DNA from: Pseudofrankia saprophytica | GTDB lineage: Bacteria > Actinomycetota > Actinomycetes > Frankiales > Frankiaceae | Length of the DNA stretch: 64,000 bases | Direction of reading: 5' to 3' | Assembly (NCBI RefSeq): GCF_000235425.2 | Contig: NZ_KI912266.1 | Span: 6,168,029 to 6,232,028, forward strand | Shown here: positions 43,832 to 52,111 of the stretch, piece by piece | How the letters are laid out: every line of letters begins with the position of its first letter | Numbering within the stretch: the first letter of the stretch is position 1 | Position numbers and translations under genes: made by a program | The notes under the pieces: model-generated | Told to the model about the DNA's origin: nothing | Databases searched by the model: none | The model's input: the letters and a program-made list of their open reading frames with translations, nothing else

Positions 43832-43876
43832 CCAGGACCTCCAGGAACTTCAGGAACTTCAGGAACTCCAGGACCT
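43832..43876. repeat. Five tandem copies of a 9-bp repeat
   Basis: YCAGGAMCT repeated five times without gaps in the 431-bp space between the epimerase and the RyR-domain gene. No gene is convincing in this space; open frames across it read as Leu-Gln-Glu or Phe-Leu-Lys repeats, which is a result of the repeat. Confidence 0.8.
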
Positions 43877-43954
43877 TCCAGAACTCCACGAACCCGTCGA
43901 GACTCCGAACGGACCCACCGACTCCGTTCGGAGACACGAGGAGAGCTGACGAGC

Positions 43955-45790
43955 GTGGCGAGCGACGCCGGGGAACGGCAACGCCGATCGCGTCGGACAC
44001 GCCGTGACACGGTCACGGACGGATTACGCACGCTGCTCGTCGACCCGCGCGGGTGGCGGGTGCTGTGCGGGGCCGCGGCCGTCGCCGCGATGTGCCTGGG
44101 GATTGCCGGCCAGTGGCTGATGTACACGGCGGCCGGCGGCGGCGGGCCGTTCGGCGGCCATTTCCTCGACCTGCTCTACGGCTCCCTCGGCCTGTTCGTC
44201 TTCCAGCCGCCCGACCTGCCCGACACGGCACTGTCGGCGCCCCTGCAGGTGGCACGGTTCCTCGCCCCGGCGGCGACGCTGTACGCGCTCGCCGACGCGC
44301 TCGTGCTGCCGGTCGCCCGGCTGCGGGCCCGGCTCGCCCATGGCCACGCGGTCGTCTGCGGCGACGGGCCAGGCGCGCTCGCGCTCATCGCGAAGCTGCG
44401 CGCCGAGCGCGCCCAGGTGGTGCTCGTGGCTCCCGGCGCCCACGCGGAGCTCGCCGGCCTGGTCGGCGACCAGCGGGTCACCGTGCTCGCCGGTGACCCG
44501 ACCGTCGCGGCGGTGCTGCGCCGCGCCGGCGTCGCCCGCGCCGACCGGCTCTACGTGACCGGGCCCGCGACCGGCCGCAACGCGGCCGTGTTGATCACCG
44601 CCGCCACCATCGCCACCACCGCCGGGCGCCACCGGTCCACCCCGTTGCGCTGCTACGCCGAGGAGTCCGACCCGGACGTACTCGACGCGCTGTGGATCCT
44701 GCTGCTACGCCAGCCGGCGAGTGACGCGGTCACCGTCGGCTTCTTCAACACGGCGCGCCTCGGCGCCCGGCTGCTGCTCGACGACCTCGCGCCGGCCTGG
44801 ACGCCGGCGGGCGGCGGGCCTGTCGTCGTCGCGGGCCTGTCGCCGTTCGGCCAGGAGCTGCTGCTCCAGATCGCCCGGCGACGCAGGCAGATCCTCGGCG
44901 AGAACGCCTCCCGGCTGCCCGTCGTCGTCGTCGACGAGCGCGCGAGCGCGGCCGTGCACGCGCTGCGCGCCCGCTACGAGGTCCTCGACGCGCTGCTCGA
45001 CCTGGACTGCCACGACGTCCGCGCCGACGAGGCGGACCTTGACCGGCGCGCGCATGCCCGCGCGACCGGCGCCGGCTTCGTCGAGCAGATCTTCGTCTGC
45101 TACGGCGACGAGGAGTTGGCGTTGCGCAAGGCACTCGCGACGGCCCGGCCGCCGACCCGCCGGTCGGTCGTGGTCCGGGTGGACAGGGGAAGCCCGCTCG
45201 GGGACGCGCTGCGCCCGGGCAGGCAGGAGGGGCAGGGCCCGATGGACGCGCTCTACGACGACATGGTCATCTTTCCGCAGCTCGATGCCGCCTGCGATCC
45301 TGATGACGTGTCCGACGACCGGCTGGAGGCCTGGGCCGAGGCGATCCACGCCGACTACTGCCGCCAGCGGCTGGAGTCCGGCGAGGCCAGCGACGACAAC
45401 GAGGCGCTGGTCGCGTGGGAGAACCTGCCGGAGAAGTACCGCTCCAACAACTACGACCAGGCCCGGGACATCGAGACCAAGCTGAACCTGATCGGCTGCG
45501 CCAGCGCCCGGATGACGTCGGACGCGCCGTCGTTCACGTTCACCCCGGAGGAGGTGGAGCTGCTGGCCCGCCACGAGCACGAGCGCTGGATGCGCAACCG
45601 GCTCGCGCACGGCTGGCGCGGCGGCGACGCCCGGGACAACGAACGGCTGATCCACCCCGACATCCGGCCGTATGACGAACTGTCCACGGAGACGAAGGAC
45701 AAGGACGCCCAGATGGTGCGCCTGATCCCCCGGCTGCTCGCCAGCGCCGGTTACCGCGTCGTCCGGTCCGCCGACGCGCCCTCCTCCTAG
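43955..45790 (+). CDS. Membrane protein with NAD-binding (TrkA-N-like) and RyR domains
   Basis: 611 residues. One or two membrane segments (about 38-55 and 90-130), then a Rossmann-type domain (HAVVCGDGPGALALIAKL, VTVLAGDPTVAAVLRRAGV, RADRLYVTG) like the TrkA-N domain of potassium channels. A second Rossmann-like stretch is VVVAGLSPFGQELLLQIA. The C-terminus (about 530-605) is a RyR domain: EVELLARHEHERWMRNRL, AHGWRGGDARDNERLIHPDI, KDAQMVRLIPRLLASAGYRV. Bacterial RyR domains are thought to sense nucleotide-derived ligands. The layout resembles a ligand-gated regulator of ion flow. GTG start with GGAG some 13 bases upstream. It has no clear operon partner; def follows after 59 bp. Confidence 0.85.
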   Translation: MASDAGERQRRSRRTRRDTVTDGLRTLLVDPRGWRVLCGAAAVAAMCLGIAGQWLMYTAAGGGGPFGGHFLDLLYGSLGLFVFQPPDLPDTALSAPLQVARFLAPAATLYALADALVLPVARLRARLAHGHAVVCGDGPGALALIAKLRAERAQVVLVAPGAHAELAGLVGDQRVTVLAGDPTVAAVLRRAGVARADRLYVTGPATGRNAAVLITAATIATTAGRHRSTPLRCYAEESDPDVLDALWILLLRQPASDAVTVGFFNTARLGARLLLDDLAPAWTPAGGGPVVVAGLSPFGQELLLQIARRRRQILGENASRLPVVVVDERASAAVHALRARYEVLDALLDLDCHDVRADEADLDRRAHARATGAGFVEQIFVCYGDEELALRKALATARPPTRRSVVVRVDRGSPLGDALRPGRQEGQGPMDALYDDMVIFPQLDAACDPDDVSDDRLEAWAEAIHADYCRQRLESGEASDDNEALVAWENLPEKYRSNNYDQARDIETKLNLIGCASARMTSDAPSFTFTPEEVELLARHEHERWMRNRLAHGWRGGDARDNERLIHPDIRPYDELSTETKDKDAQMVRLIPRLLASAGYRVVRSADAPSS

Positions 45791-45849
45791 GAGGTTGCGA
45801 CCCGGACCTGAGCCAGCCCCGACGGGTGGACGGCTGGGATCCTGGAGGA

Positions 45850-46503
45850 GTGACCATCCTGCCGATCCGGGTCCTGGGTGACCCCATCCTTCGCACCCCC
45901 GCCGACCCTGTCACGGACTTCGACGACCGGCTGCGCCGCCTCGTCGACGACCTGATCGAGACGATGTACGCGGCGCCGGGGGTGGGGCTGGCCGCGCCGC
46001 AGGTCGGCGTCGGCCTGCGGCTGTTCGTGTTCGACACCGACTGGCAACCGAACCGGCCGGACCGGCACGAGGACGACGACGCCGCCGACGATGCAGACCG
46101 GCCACGGCGGCGGCGACCGCGGGTCGTCGCGAACCCGGTCCTCGAGCTCGGCCCCGGTGAGCAGACCGACCAGGAGGGCTGCCTGTCGGTGCCCGGCCAC
46201 CACTACGCGACGACCCGGGCGGCAAGCGCCACGGTGCGCGGCGTGGACGCGCGCGGCGAGCCGGTCGAGTACTCCGGCACCGGCCTGCTCGCCCGCTGCC
46301 TGCAGCACGAGTCCGACCACCTGGCCGGCTCGCTCTACCTCGACCGGCTCACCGGCCTCGCCCGCCGTTCCGCGGCCCGCGCCCTGCGCGACCCGGCGTT
46401 CCCCGCGCCGGGCCAGCCGGGCGCGCAGCTACAGCCGGACCCCGGCCAGCCAGGCGACGACGACGGGGGTGGCTTCCTCGCGGCCCTGCGGCGCCGTCGC
46501 TGA
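45850..46503 (+). CDS. def: Peptide deformylase
   Basis: 217 residues. It removes the formyl group from new proteins. Motif 1 is GVGLAAPQ, motif 2 EGCLSVPG (metal Cys) and motif 3 LQHESDHLAGSLY (two metal His and catalytic Glu). An Asp-rich then Arg-rich insertion (about 65-95, HEDDDAADDADRPRRRR) lies between motifs 1 and 2, and the C-terminal tail is Pro/Gln/Asp rich, ending in RRRR. GTG at 45850 fits the family start (TILPIRVLGDPILR) but the GGAGGA sequence touches it, so initiation may use a GTG eight codons upstream (45826). It follows the RyR protein by 59 bp and may be co-transcribed. Confidence 0.95.
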   Translation: MTILPIRVLGDPILRTPADPVTDFDDRLRRLVDDLIETMYAAPGVGLAAPQVGVGLRLFVFDTDWQPNRPDRHEDDDAADDADRPRRRRPRVVANPVLELGPGEQTDQEGCLSVPGHHYATTRAASATVRGVDARGEPVEYSGTGLLARCLQHESDHLAGSLYLDRLTGLARRSAARALRDPAFPAPGQPGAQLQPDPGQPGDDDGGGFLAALRRRR

Positions 46504-46535
46504 CGTCGGCCACCGGCGCGGCGCAGGGTGGGTCG

Positions 46536-46541
46536 TATCGT
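46536..46541 (+). promoter_or_regulatory. -10 element TATCGT of the threonine aldolase gene
   Basis: TATCGT ends seven bases before the ATG at 46549, giving a leaderless mRNA and supporting that start. Confidence 0.55.
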
Positions 46542-46548
46542 GCGAGAC

Positions 46549-47580
46549 ATGGCGATCGACCTGCGCAGCGACACGGTGACCCGGCCGACGGCGGACATGC
46601 GCCGAGCGATGGCCGAGGCCGAGGTCGGCGACGACGTCTACGGCGAGGACCCGTCGGTGCGCGCGCTGGAGGAGCACACGGCCGACCTGCTCGGCCACGA
46701 GGCCGCGGTGTTCGTCCCGAGCGGGACGATGGGCAACTTCTGCGCGCTGCGAGCGAGCGCCGAGATCGGCACGGAGATCATCGCCGACGCCGAGGCGCAC
46801 ATCGTCACCTACGAGCTCGGCGGCCTCGCCGCGCTCGGCGGGGTGCAGACCCGGACGCTGCCAGGGCTCGCCGGCCCGTTGGACCTCGCCGAGCTCGCCG
46901 CGCAGATCCGGCCGCGCACCGCGCCGAAGACCTACAACATGGTCCCGACCAGCGTCGTCGCCGTGGAGAACACCCAGGCCCGCGCCGGCGGGCGGATCTG
47001 GCCGCTCGACCGGCTGGAGCGGCTGCGGGAGATCACCGACGACGCCGGCGTGGTGCTGCACTGCGACGGCGCCCGGATCTGGAACGCGGCGGTCGGCCTC
47101 GGGGTGGAGCCGCGCCGCCTCGGCGAGTTGTTCGGCACGCTGTCGGTCTGCCTGTCGAAGGGGCTGGGTGCCCCGGTCGGCTCGCTCGTCGTCGGCGACG
47201 CCGAGCACATCGACCGGGCCCGGGTGTGGCGCAAGCGGCTTGGCGGCGGGATGCGCCAGGCCGGTGTGCTCGCCGCGGCCGGCCTGTACGCGCTGCGTCA
47301 CCACCTGGATCGGCTCGCCGACGACCACCGGCGCGCCGCCGAGCTCGCCGCGACGCTCGCGGACGCGGCTCCCGGCCGCGTCGAGCCGAAGCTGGTCGAG
47401 ACGAACATGATCTTCGTCTCGGTCCCGGACGCGGAGGACTTCGCCGCGCGGGCGGCCGCGGCGGGGGTGCTCGTCGGCACCTCCGGGCCGACGTCGCTGC
47501 GGCTGCTCACCCATCTCGACGTGGACGATGACGATATCCGCGCGGCGGGCGCCGTTCTGGCCCGGCTGCTGACCGCTTAG
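46549..47580 (+). CDS. ltaE: Low-specificity L-threonine aldolase
   Basis: 343 residues. PLP-dependent cleavage of threonine to glycine and acetaldehyde. N-terminal IDLRSDTVTRPTADMRRAM is diagnostic. Further motifs are DDVYGEDPSVRALEE, VFVPSGTMGNFCAL, VVLHCDGARIWNAAV (Asp that holds the PLP nitrogen) and the Schiff-base Lys in SVCLSKGLGAPVGS. Tail LRLLTHLDVDDDDI is normal. ATG at 46549 is preferred over a start seven codons upstream because of the leaderless promoter. It stands between def and a beta-lactamase-like hydrolase on the same strand with no operon evidence. Confidence 0.95.
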   Translation: MAIDLRSDTVTRPTADMRRAMAEAEVGDDVYGEDPSVRALEEHTADLLGHEAAVFVPSGTMGNFCALRASAEIGTEIIADAEAHIVTYELGGLAALGGVQTRTLPGLAGPLDLAELAAQIRPRTAPKTYNMVPTSVVAVENTQARAGGRIWPLDRLERLREITDDAGVVLHCDGARIWNAAVGLGVEPRRLGELFGTLSVCLSKGLGAPVGSLVVGDAEHIDRARVWRKRLGGGMRQAGVLAAAGLYALRHHLDRLADDHRRAAELAATLADAAPGRVEPKLVETNMIFVSVPDAEDFAARAAAAGVLVGTSGPTSLRLLTHLDVDDDDIRAAGAVLARLLTA

Positions 47581-47650
47581 GCCACCCACCCGACAGTCAG
47601 TAACGATCGGTGACGACACCGCCGGCCCGAACGGGCCAACGTGTCGGCTG

Positions 47651-47662
47651 GGTTACGTAACC
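47651..47662. promoter_or_regulatory. GGTTACGTAACC palindrome before the hydrolase gene
   Basis: A perfect 12-bp palindrome about 60 bp upstream of the ATG at 47724. It resembles operators of GntR- or TetR-type regulators. Confidence 0.5.
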
Positions 47663-47723
47663 GGGACGCGCCCTAGACGCGGAAACGACACCCCCGCGCG
47701 GTTTCGGACGGACAATCGCCGCC

Positions 47724-48941
47724 ATGACCCTTCCCGCGCCCGCAGCCGCGGGCGGCGCCATCGCCACCGACCCGACCGCGGCCGACGTCACGACGGCCCA
47801 GACCGCGGCCTGCCTCACCGCGGAGGCACCCGGTGACGGCGGCTCGGGCACCTCCGGGGCGCGAGGCATGGTGACGCCGGGCTTCGAGCCGGTGCGAGTG
47901 GCGTTCGAACGGGTCCTGGCCGAGGCGGCGGGCACCGGCGCGGCCGTGGCGGCCTGGCACGAGGGCGCCTGGGTCGTCGACCTGTGGGGCGGAACCGTGG
48001 ACGCGGCCGGCACGGCGCCGTGGGACCGCGACAGCATCGTCATGCCGTACTCGGTGACGAAGCCGTTCGCCGCCGTGTGCGCGCTGCTGCTGGTGGAACG
48101 CGGCCAGCTCGACCTCGACAGCCGCGTCGACCGGTACTGGCCGGGCTTCGCCTCGCCAGCGACCGTCCGGCATGTGCTGGCCCACCAGGCAGGTCTCGTC
48201 ACGCTGGACCGGCCGCTGCCGACGGCGGCGCTGTTCGACTGGGACCTGGTCTGCGCCGCGCTCGCGGCCCAACAGCCCCTGTGGACGCCTGGGACGGCGC
48301 ACGGCGAGTCGGCGTTGTTCTACGGCCACCTCGTCGGCGAGCTGGTCCGGCGCGTCGACGGCCGTCGGCTCGGCACGTTCCTGCGCGAGGAGGTGTGCGA
48401 GCCGCTCGGGCTCGATTTCGCGGTCGGTCTCACGCCCGCGGAGCAGGCCAGGGCCGTCGAGCTCACCGGGCTGGACGCGGCGTTCCGCCTACGGACCGCC
48501 GACGGGCGTCCCGAGCTCTACCGGCGGGCGATCGGCAACCCGCCCGGCATCCAGGACGGTGCCGTGGTCAACAGCGCCGCGCTGCGGGTCGCCGAGATCC
48601 CGGCGGTCAACGGGCACGGCACCGCCCGCGCCGTCGCCGGGCTGTACGCCGCGCTGCTGTCCGGCCAGTTGCTCGGCCCCGACCTGCTCGCCGAGGCCAC
48701 GACGGCGCAGTGCAGCGGTCCCGACCGGGTCATGGGCGGCATGAACGCCTGGGGGCTGGGTTTCGGCGTCGACGGCGACGGTTTCGGCATGGGCGGCCTT
48801 GGCGGCAGCCTCGGCTGGGCCAGCCGGTCCGGCCACTACGCCTATGCCTTCGTCACCGGATCCCTGGGCGATCACGCTCGTTCCGACGCCGTCGAGAACG
48901 TGCTGCGCGGCTGCCTCGGCCTCCCGCCGCTCGCCGAGTAA
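47724..48941 (+). CDS. Serine beta-lactamase-family hydrolase/esterase
   Basis: 405 residues. Class C beta-lactamase / EstB-like fold: the SxxK motif is in PYSVTKPFAAVCALLLVERG, the Tyr motif region is ESALFYGHLVGELV and the third motif is near GMGGLGGSLGWAS. Family members hydrolyse esters or carry broad peptidase activity. The first 50 residues are Ala/Thr-rich without a clear signal peptide, so it is likely cytoplasmic. ATG at 47724. A 12-bp palindrome upstream suggests specific regulation. The substrate is unknown. Confidence 0.9.
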   Translation: MTLPAPAAAGGAIATDPTAADVTTAQTAACLTAEAPGDGGSGTSGARGMVTPGFEPVRVAFERVLAEAAGTGAAVAAWHEGAWVVDLWGGTVDAAGTAPWDRDSIVMPYSVTKPFAAVCALLLVERGQLDLDSRVDRYWPGFASPATVRHVLAHQAGLVTLDRPLPTAALFDWDLVCAALAAQQPLWTPGTAHGESALFYGHLVGELVRRVDGRRLGTFLREEVCEPLGLDFAVGLTPAEQARAVELTGLDAAFRLRTADGRPELYRRAIGNPPGIQDGAVVNSAALRVAEIPAVNGHGTARAVAGLYAALLSGQLLGPDLLAEATTAQCSGPDRVMGGMNAWGLGFGVDGDGFGMGGLGGSLGWASRSGHYAYAFVTGSLGDHARSDAVENVLRGCLGLPPLAE

Positions 48942-49071
48942 CCGTCAGCCGGGTAACCGTCAGTCGCCGCGGCCCGCCCACCTGGACGGCTTGCCTGGCC
49001 GCAAGTCACGCTGGCAGGAAGCTGCCGGGCGATCGTCGGGGCTCCTGGGCCCGTGCGCCATCGGGCCCCGT

Positions 49072-49077
49072 TAGCGT
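49072..49077 (+). promoter_or_regulatory. -10 element TAGCGT before the DUF1772 gene
   Basis: TAGCGT about 60 bp upstream of the start at 49138, in the gap that follows the hydrolase gene. Confidence 0.4.
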
Positions 49078-49137
49078 GCGCGGTGAGGAATCCGGCTCAT
49101 GGCCATGGCCGGGCCCACGCGCACAGGGAGGTACCCG

Positions 49138-49599
49138 GTGATGACCGCGCTCGCGGTGGTAGCCCTGGTGCTGGCCGGACTGGTCGCCGGCACGATGACG
49201 GTCGGGCTGGTGGCGATCCGGCCGGCGATGCACTCGTTGCCGGTGGCGTCGTACATCACCGTCAAGCAGGCGTTCGACGCCAGCTACCCACGGTTCATGG
49301 TGCCGCTGCAGCTCGCGGCGCTGGTCACGTCGCTCGCGCTGACGGTCACCGCCGCCGTCGACGACTCCACCACCTCGGCGGCGCTCGCGGGCGTCGGGTT
49401 CGTCCTGCTGCTGGTCAACGTCGTCGTCACGGTCCGCGGCGACCTGCCGATCAACATCGCGATGGCGTCCTGGCGCCCGGAGGAGCCGCCGGCGGACTGG
49501 GAGCGGCACCGGGTGCGCTGGGACCGGTTCAACGCGATCCGCACCGCCGCCGCCGTGACGGGCCTCGTCCTGCTCGCCGCCGCGGCCACCGGCGTCTGA
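49138..49599 (+). CDS. DUF1772 membrane protein
   Basis: 153 residues with four membrane helices (ALAVVALVLAGLVAGTMTVG, MVPLQLAALVTSLALTVTA, ALAGVGFVLLLVNVVVTV, and AAAVTGLVLLAAAATGV). DUF1772 (anthrone-oxygenase-like) features are visible in GDLPINIAMASWRPEEPPAD followed by WERHRVRWDRFNAIRT. Some family members have been described as anthrone oxygenases, but most are uncharacterised. GTG at 49138 has a GGAGG site six bases upstream; ATG at 49141 is equally possible. No operon partner is evident. Confidence 0.85.
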   Translation: MMTALAVVALVLAGLVAGTMTVGLVAIRPAMHSLPVASYITVKQAFDASYPRFMVPLQLAALVTSLALTVTAAVDDSTTSAALAGVGFVLLLVNVVVTVRGDLPINIAMASWRPEEPPADWERHRVRWDRFNAIRTAAAVTGLVLLAAAATGV

Positions 49600-49728
49600 C
49601 ACTCGTCGGCTGCCGCCGCGTCGCGGATGTCACTCCCAGTGGGATGGCCCGCGCGCGACCGATACCATCACGGCGGGGCGGTGTTCCGTCCCACCGGCCG
49701 CGCGCGACGCATGCACGAAGGGTCCACG

Positions 49729-49992
49729 GTGAGCGACATCGACTCGGCACACCACTCCAAGCCCATGTCCTGGGTCATGGTGCTGGTCATCACCATCGGT
49801 ACCGTCATCGGCACCGTCGGAGTCTGCATGGCCTCCTGGCCGGTCTCGATCATCGGGGCCGCCATCGTCGTCCTCGGTGGCATCGCCGCCCTGGTCACCG
49901 GGATCATGGAAGACGTGGACGAGCACCCCAGCCGCGACCTCTGGCCGATCGGCGGGCGCGACGCCTCGTACCGGCGCCAGATCTCTGCCTGA
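49729..49992 (+). CDS. Small two-helix membrane protein (HGxxPAAW-like), copy 1
   Basis: 87 residues from the GTG at 49729 with AAGG upstream. The motif HHSKPMSW precedes two membrane helices (VMVLVITIGTVIGTVGVCMA and VSIIGAAIVVLGGIAALVTG), and a charged tail EDVDEHPSRDLWPIGGRD. The arrangement resembles the small HGxxPAAW family of actinobacterial membrane proteins, whose role is unknown. A second copy lies 250 bp downstream at 50239; their tails are almost identical at DNA level (ATGGARGACGTSGACGAGCA and the following 35 bases), so they arose by recent tandem duplication. Confidence 0.8.
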   Translation: MSDIDSAHHSKPMSWVMVLVITIGTVIGTVGVCMASWPVSIIGAAIVVLGGIAALVTGIMEDVDEHPSRDLWPIGGRDASYRRQISA

Positions 49993-50086
49993 AGCCGGCC
50001 TGACCGCCGAGGTCGAGCACCGATCGACGACCGACATCGATCGACGACCGAACCGGCCACCGCGAGACCCGGCCGATGCCCGGCAA

Positions 50087-50128
50087 ACGAAGCGGCCTAG
50101 TTCCCTGACGGGGAGCGGGCCGCTTCGT
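50087..50128 (+). terminator. Hairpin terminator between the two small membrane protein genes
   Basis: ACGAAGCGGCC and its complement form perfect 11-bp arms with a 20-nt loop that itself can pair (CCC/GGG). It lies about 95 bp after copy 1 and before copy 2, so the copies are transcribed separately. Confidence 0.65.
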
Positions 50129-50238
50129 CGTCTTCGGTAACCTGGCCCGATTCCGGCTCCGGAGCCGCCGGGCCGTGCGATCATCGCCGGTAACCGCGCC
50201 GCGCCCGGCGGGGCGGACGGACCCGTGAAGGGCCGCCG

Positions 50239-50508
50239 GTGAGCGACTTACCCACGCCACACCACTCCAAGCCGCTGTCCTGGGCCATGGTGCTGATCAT
50301 CAGCATCGGCTTCGCCGTCGGGACCGTCGGCGTCTGCATGGCCTCCTGGACGATCTCGATCGTCGGCGCGGCGGTCGCCCTCGTCGGCGCCATTGCCGCC
50401 CTGGCCACCGGGATCATGGAGGACGTCGACGAGCACCCCAGCCGCGACCTCTGGCCGATCGGCGGGCGTGACCCGTCCCGCCGCCGGCCGCGCCAGCTCT
50501 CCCCCTAG
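50239..50508 (+). CDS. Small two-helix membrane protein (HGxxPAAW-like), copy 2
   Basis: 89 residues with the same layout as copy 1: HHSKPLSW, helices AMVLIISIGFAVGTVGVCMA and ISIVGAAVALVGAIAALATG, tail EDVDEHPSRDLWPIGGRD and then a basic end RRRPRQLSP. GTG start with GAAGG upstream as in copy 1. The stop codon TAG shares two bases with the stop codon of the convergent old-yellow-enzyme gene (CTAG at 50505-50508), so the two coding regions touch at their ends. Confidence 0.8.
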   Translation: MSDLPTPHHSKPLSWAMVLIISIGFAVGTVGVCMASWTISIVGAAVALVGAIAALATGIMEDVDEHPSRDLWPIGGRDPSRRRPRQLSP

Positions 50509-51875
50509 ACGGGGTCGGTGAGGACGCAGCGCGACCGCGAGTAGATCGTCGGCATGCACTTGTTGCAGTGCACGCACAGCGACCTCGTGCTCGCGTTCGC
50601 GCGCAGCCGGTTGACGAGGTCCGGCTCGCGCAGCAGCGCCCGCGCCATGGCGACGAACTGGAAGCCCTCGGCCATCGCCGTGTCCATCCCGGCCTTGTCG
50701 GTCACGCCGCCAAGCAGCACCAGCGGCATCGTCAGCGCGGCCCGGAACTGGCGGGCGTGGTCGAGCATGTACAGCGGCTGGTACGGATAGGCCTTCAGGA
50801 ACCTCGGGCCGACCAGCCGCAGCCCCGCCCTCGTCACGCCGTGGAACGCGCCCGCGAACTCGCGCACCGGCGCGTCCCCCCGGAACAGGTACATCGGGTT
50901 GAGCAGCGAGCTGCCGCAGGTGAGGACCAGCGCGTCCAGCGACCCGTCGTCCTGTAACAGGCGGGCCACCTCGACCGACTCGTCCAGCCACAGGCCGCCG
51001 TCGACCCCGTCGTCCATGTTCAGCTTCGCCAGGATCGCGAGCTGACCGCCGACCTCGGCCCGCACCGCGGCGGCGATCTCGCGGGCGAACCGCGCCCGGC
51101 CCTCGAGGTTCCCGCCGTAGCCGTCGGTGCGGTGGTTCAGCTTGGGCGAGAGGAAGGCGCTGGCCAGGTAGTTGTGGCCGAAGTGCAGCTCGACGGCGTC
51201 GAAGCCGGCGTCGGCGGCGAACCGGGCGGCCTCGGCGTGCGCCTTGACGATCCGCTCGATGTCGTCGGTGCTGGTCGCCCTGGTCATCGAGCCGAACGGG
51301 CTGAACCGCCGGGTCGGGGCGAGCGACGGCAGCCGGTTCGAGGCGCCGTTGGCGACCGGGCCGGCGTGGCCGAGCTGCGCGGACACGGCGGCCCCGGTGG
51401 CGTGCACCGCGTCCGTGAGCCGGCGCAGGCCAGGCACGGCCTCCGGGCGCATCCAGATCTGGTGGCGGTCGGTGCGGCCCTCGGGCGCGACGGCGCAGTA
51501 CGCCACCGTCGTCATGCCGACGCCGCCCGAGGCGGGCGCGACGTGATAGGCAATCAGATCGTCGGTCACCAGCGCCTTGGGCGTCCGGCCCTCGAAGGTC
51601 GCCGACTTGATCACCCGGTTGCGCAGGGTGATGGGTCCGAGCCGCGCGGGCGCGAACACGTCCGGCGCGGCCGACGGCGACACCAGGGCGCCCCCGGTGG
51701 GCAGGTCCTTCGGAGTCGTTCCGTTCGAGGTCGTGCCGGAGGCGTTCGCGCTGCTCGCGGCCTGGCCGGGCGGCGGCGCCGGATCCGCCGCGGCGGGGCC
51801 GGCGTCCCAGGCGGCGGCCTCGCCGCCGGTCCAGCCGGCCGGCGCGGAACCAGTGGCGTGGATCATAGGGGTCAC
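50505..51875 (-). CDS. Old-yellow-enzyme-family FMN oxidoreductase
   Basis: 456 residues. The N-terminal 65 residues are disordered and Ala/Gly/Thr rich. The OYE barrel follows: FAPARLGPITLRNRVIKSAT, FAADAGFDAVELHFGHNYLA, SPKLNHRTDGYGGNLEGRA, PLVLLGGVTDKAG and FVAMARALLREPDLVNRL. The C-terminus has a cysteine cluster CVHCNKCMP with a further Cys in SRSRC, as in Fe-S containing 2,4-dienoyl-CoA-reductase-type enzymes, but without the C-terminal NAD domain. Reduction of activated double bonds with NAD(P)H is expected. ATG at 51875; an ATG three codons in is an alternative. A palindrome at 51930 may be its operator. Confidence 0.9.
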   Translation of the reverse strand: MTPMIHATGSAPAGWTGGEAAAWDAGPAAADPAPPPGQAASSANASGTTSNGTTPKDLPTGGALVSPSAAPDVFAPARLGPITLRNRVIKSATFEGRTPKALVTDDLIAYHVAPASGGVGMTTVAYCAVAPEGRTDRHQIWMRPEAVPGLRRLTDAVHATGAAVSAQLGHAGPVANGASNRLPSLAPTRRFSPFGSMTRATSTDDIERIVKAHAEAARFAADAGFDAVELHFGHNYLASAFLSPKLNHRTDGYGGNLEGRARFAREIAAAVRAEVGGQLAILAKLNMDDGVDGGLWLDESVEVARLLQDDGSLDALVLTCGSSLLNPMYLFRGDAPVREFAGAFHGVTRAGLRLVGPRFLKAYPYQPLYMLDHARQFRAALTMPLVLLGGVTDKAGMDTAMAEGFQFVAMARALLREPDLVNRLRANASTRSLCVHCNKCMPTIYSRSRCVLTDPV

Positions 51876-51929
51876 TATCCTCCGCGCACGCCGCGCGCGG
51901 CACCGTTCGCGCGCATTCGGGCCACCGAA

Positions 51930-51946
51930 TCTGATGGACCGTCAGA
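51930..51946. promoter_or_regulatory. Near-perfect 17-bp palindrome upstream of the OYE gene
   Basis: TCTGATGG-A-CCGTCAGA, seven of eight base pairs match, 55 bp before the ATG at 51875. Typical TetR-type operator between the divergent OYE and dabA genes. Confidence 0.6.
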
Positions 51947-52111
51947 AACGATGGTCGAGGGGTTCATGGTGCGGACGACCCCGCTTCCGCGCGCGTCGCC
52001 GTGGCCGCCACCGCCAGTCGCGGGTCAGCGCCGACTACTCTCGACGGAGGAGCAAGAGTCGGTGCGGCCACCGTTGCGGACGATTCGTCGGCGCCCGGCG
52101 AGTGCTTCGCG

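Noticed and set aside
43029-43949. Plus-strand open frame including a LQELQELQEL stretch
   Set aside because: The first half is antisense to the epimerase and the repeat arises from the 9-bp DNA repeats.
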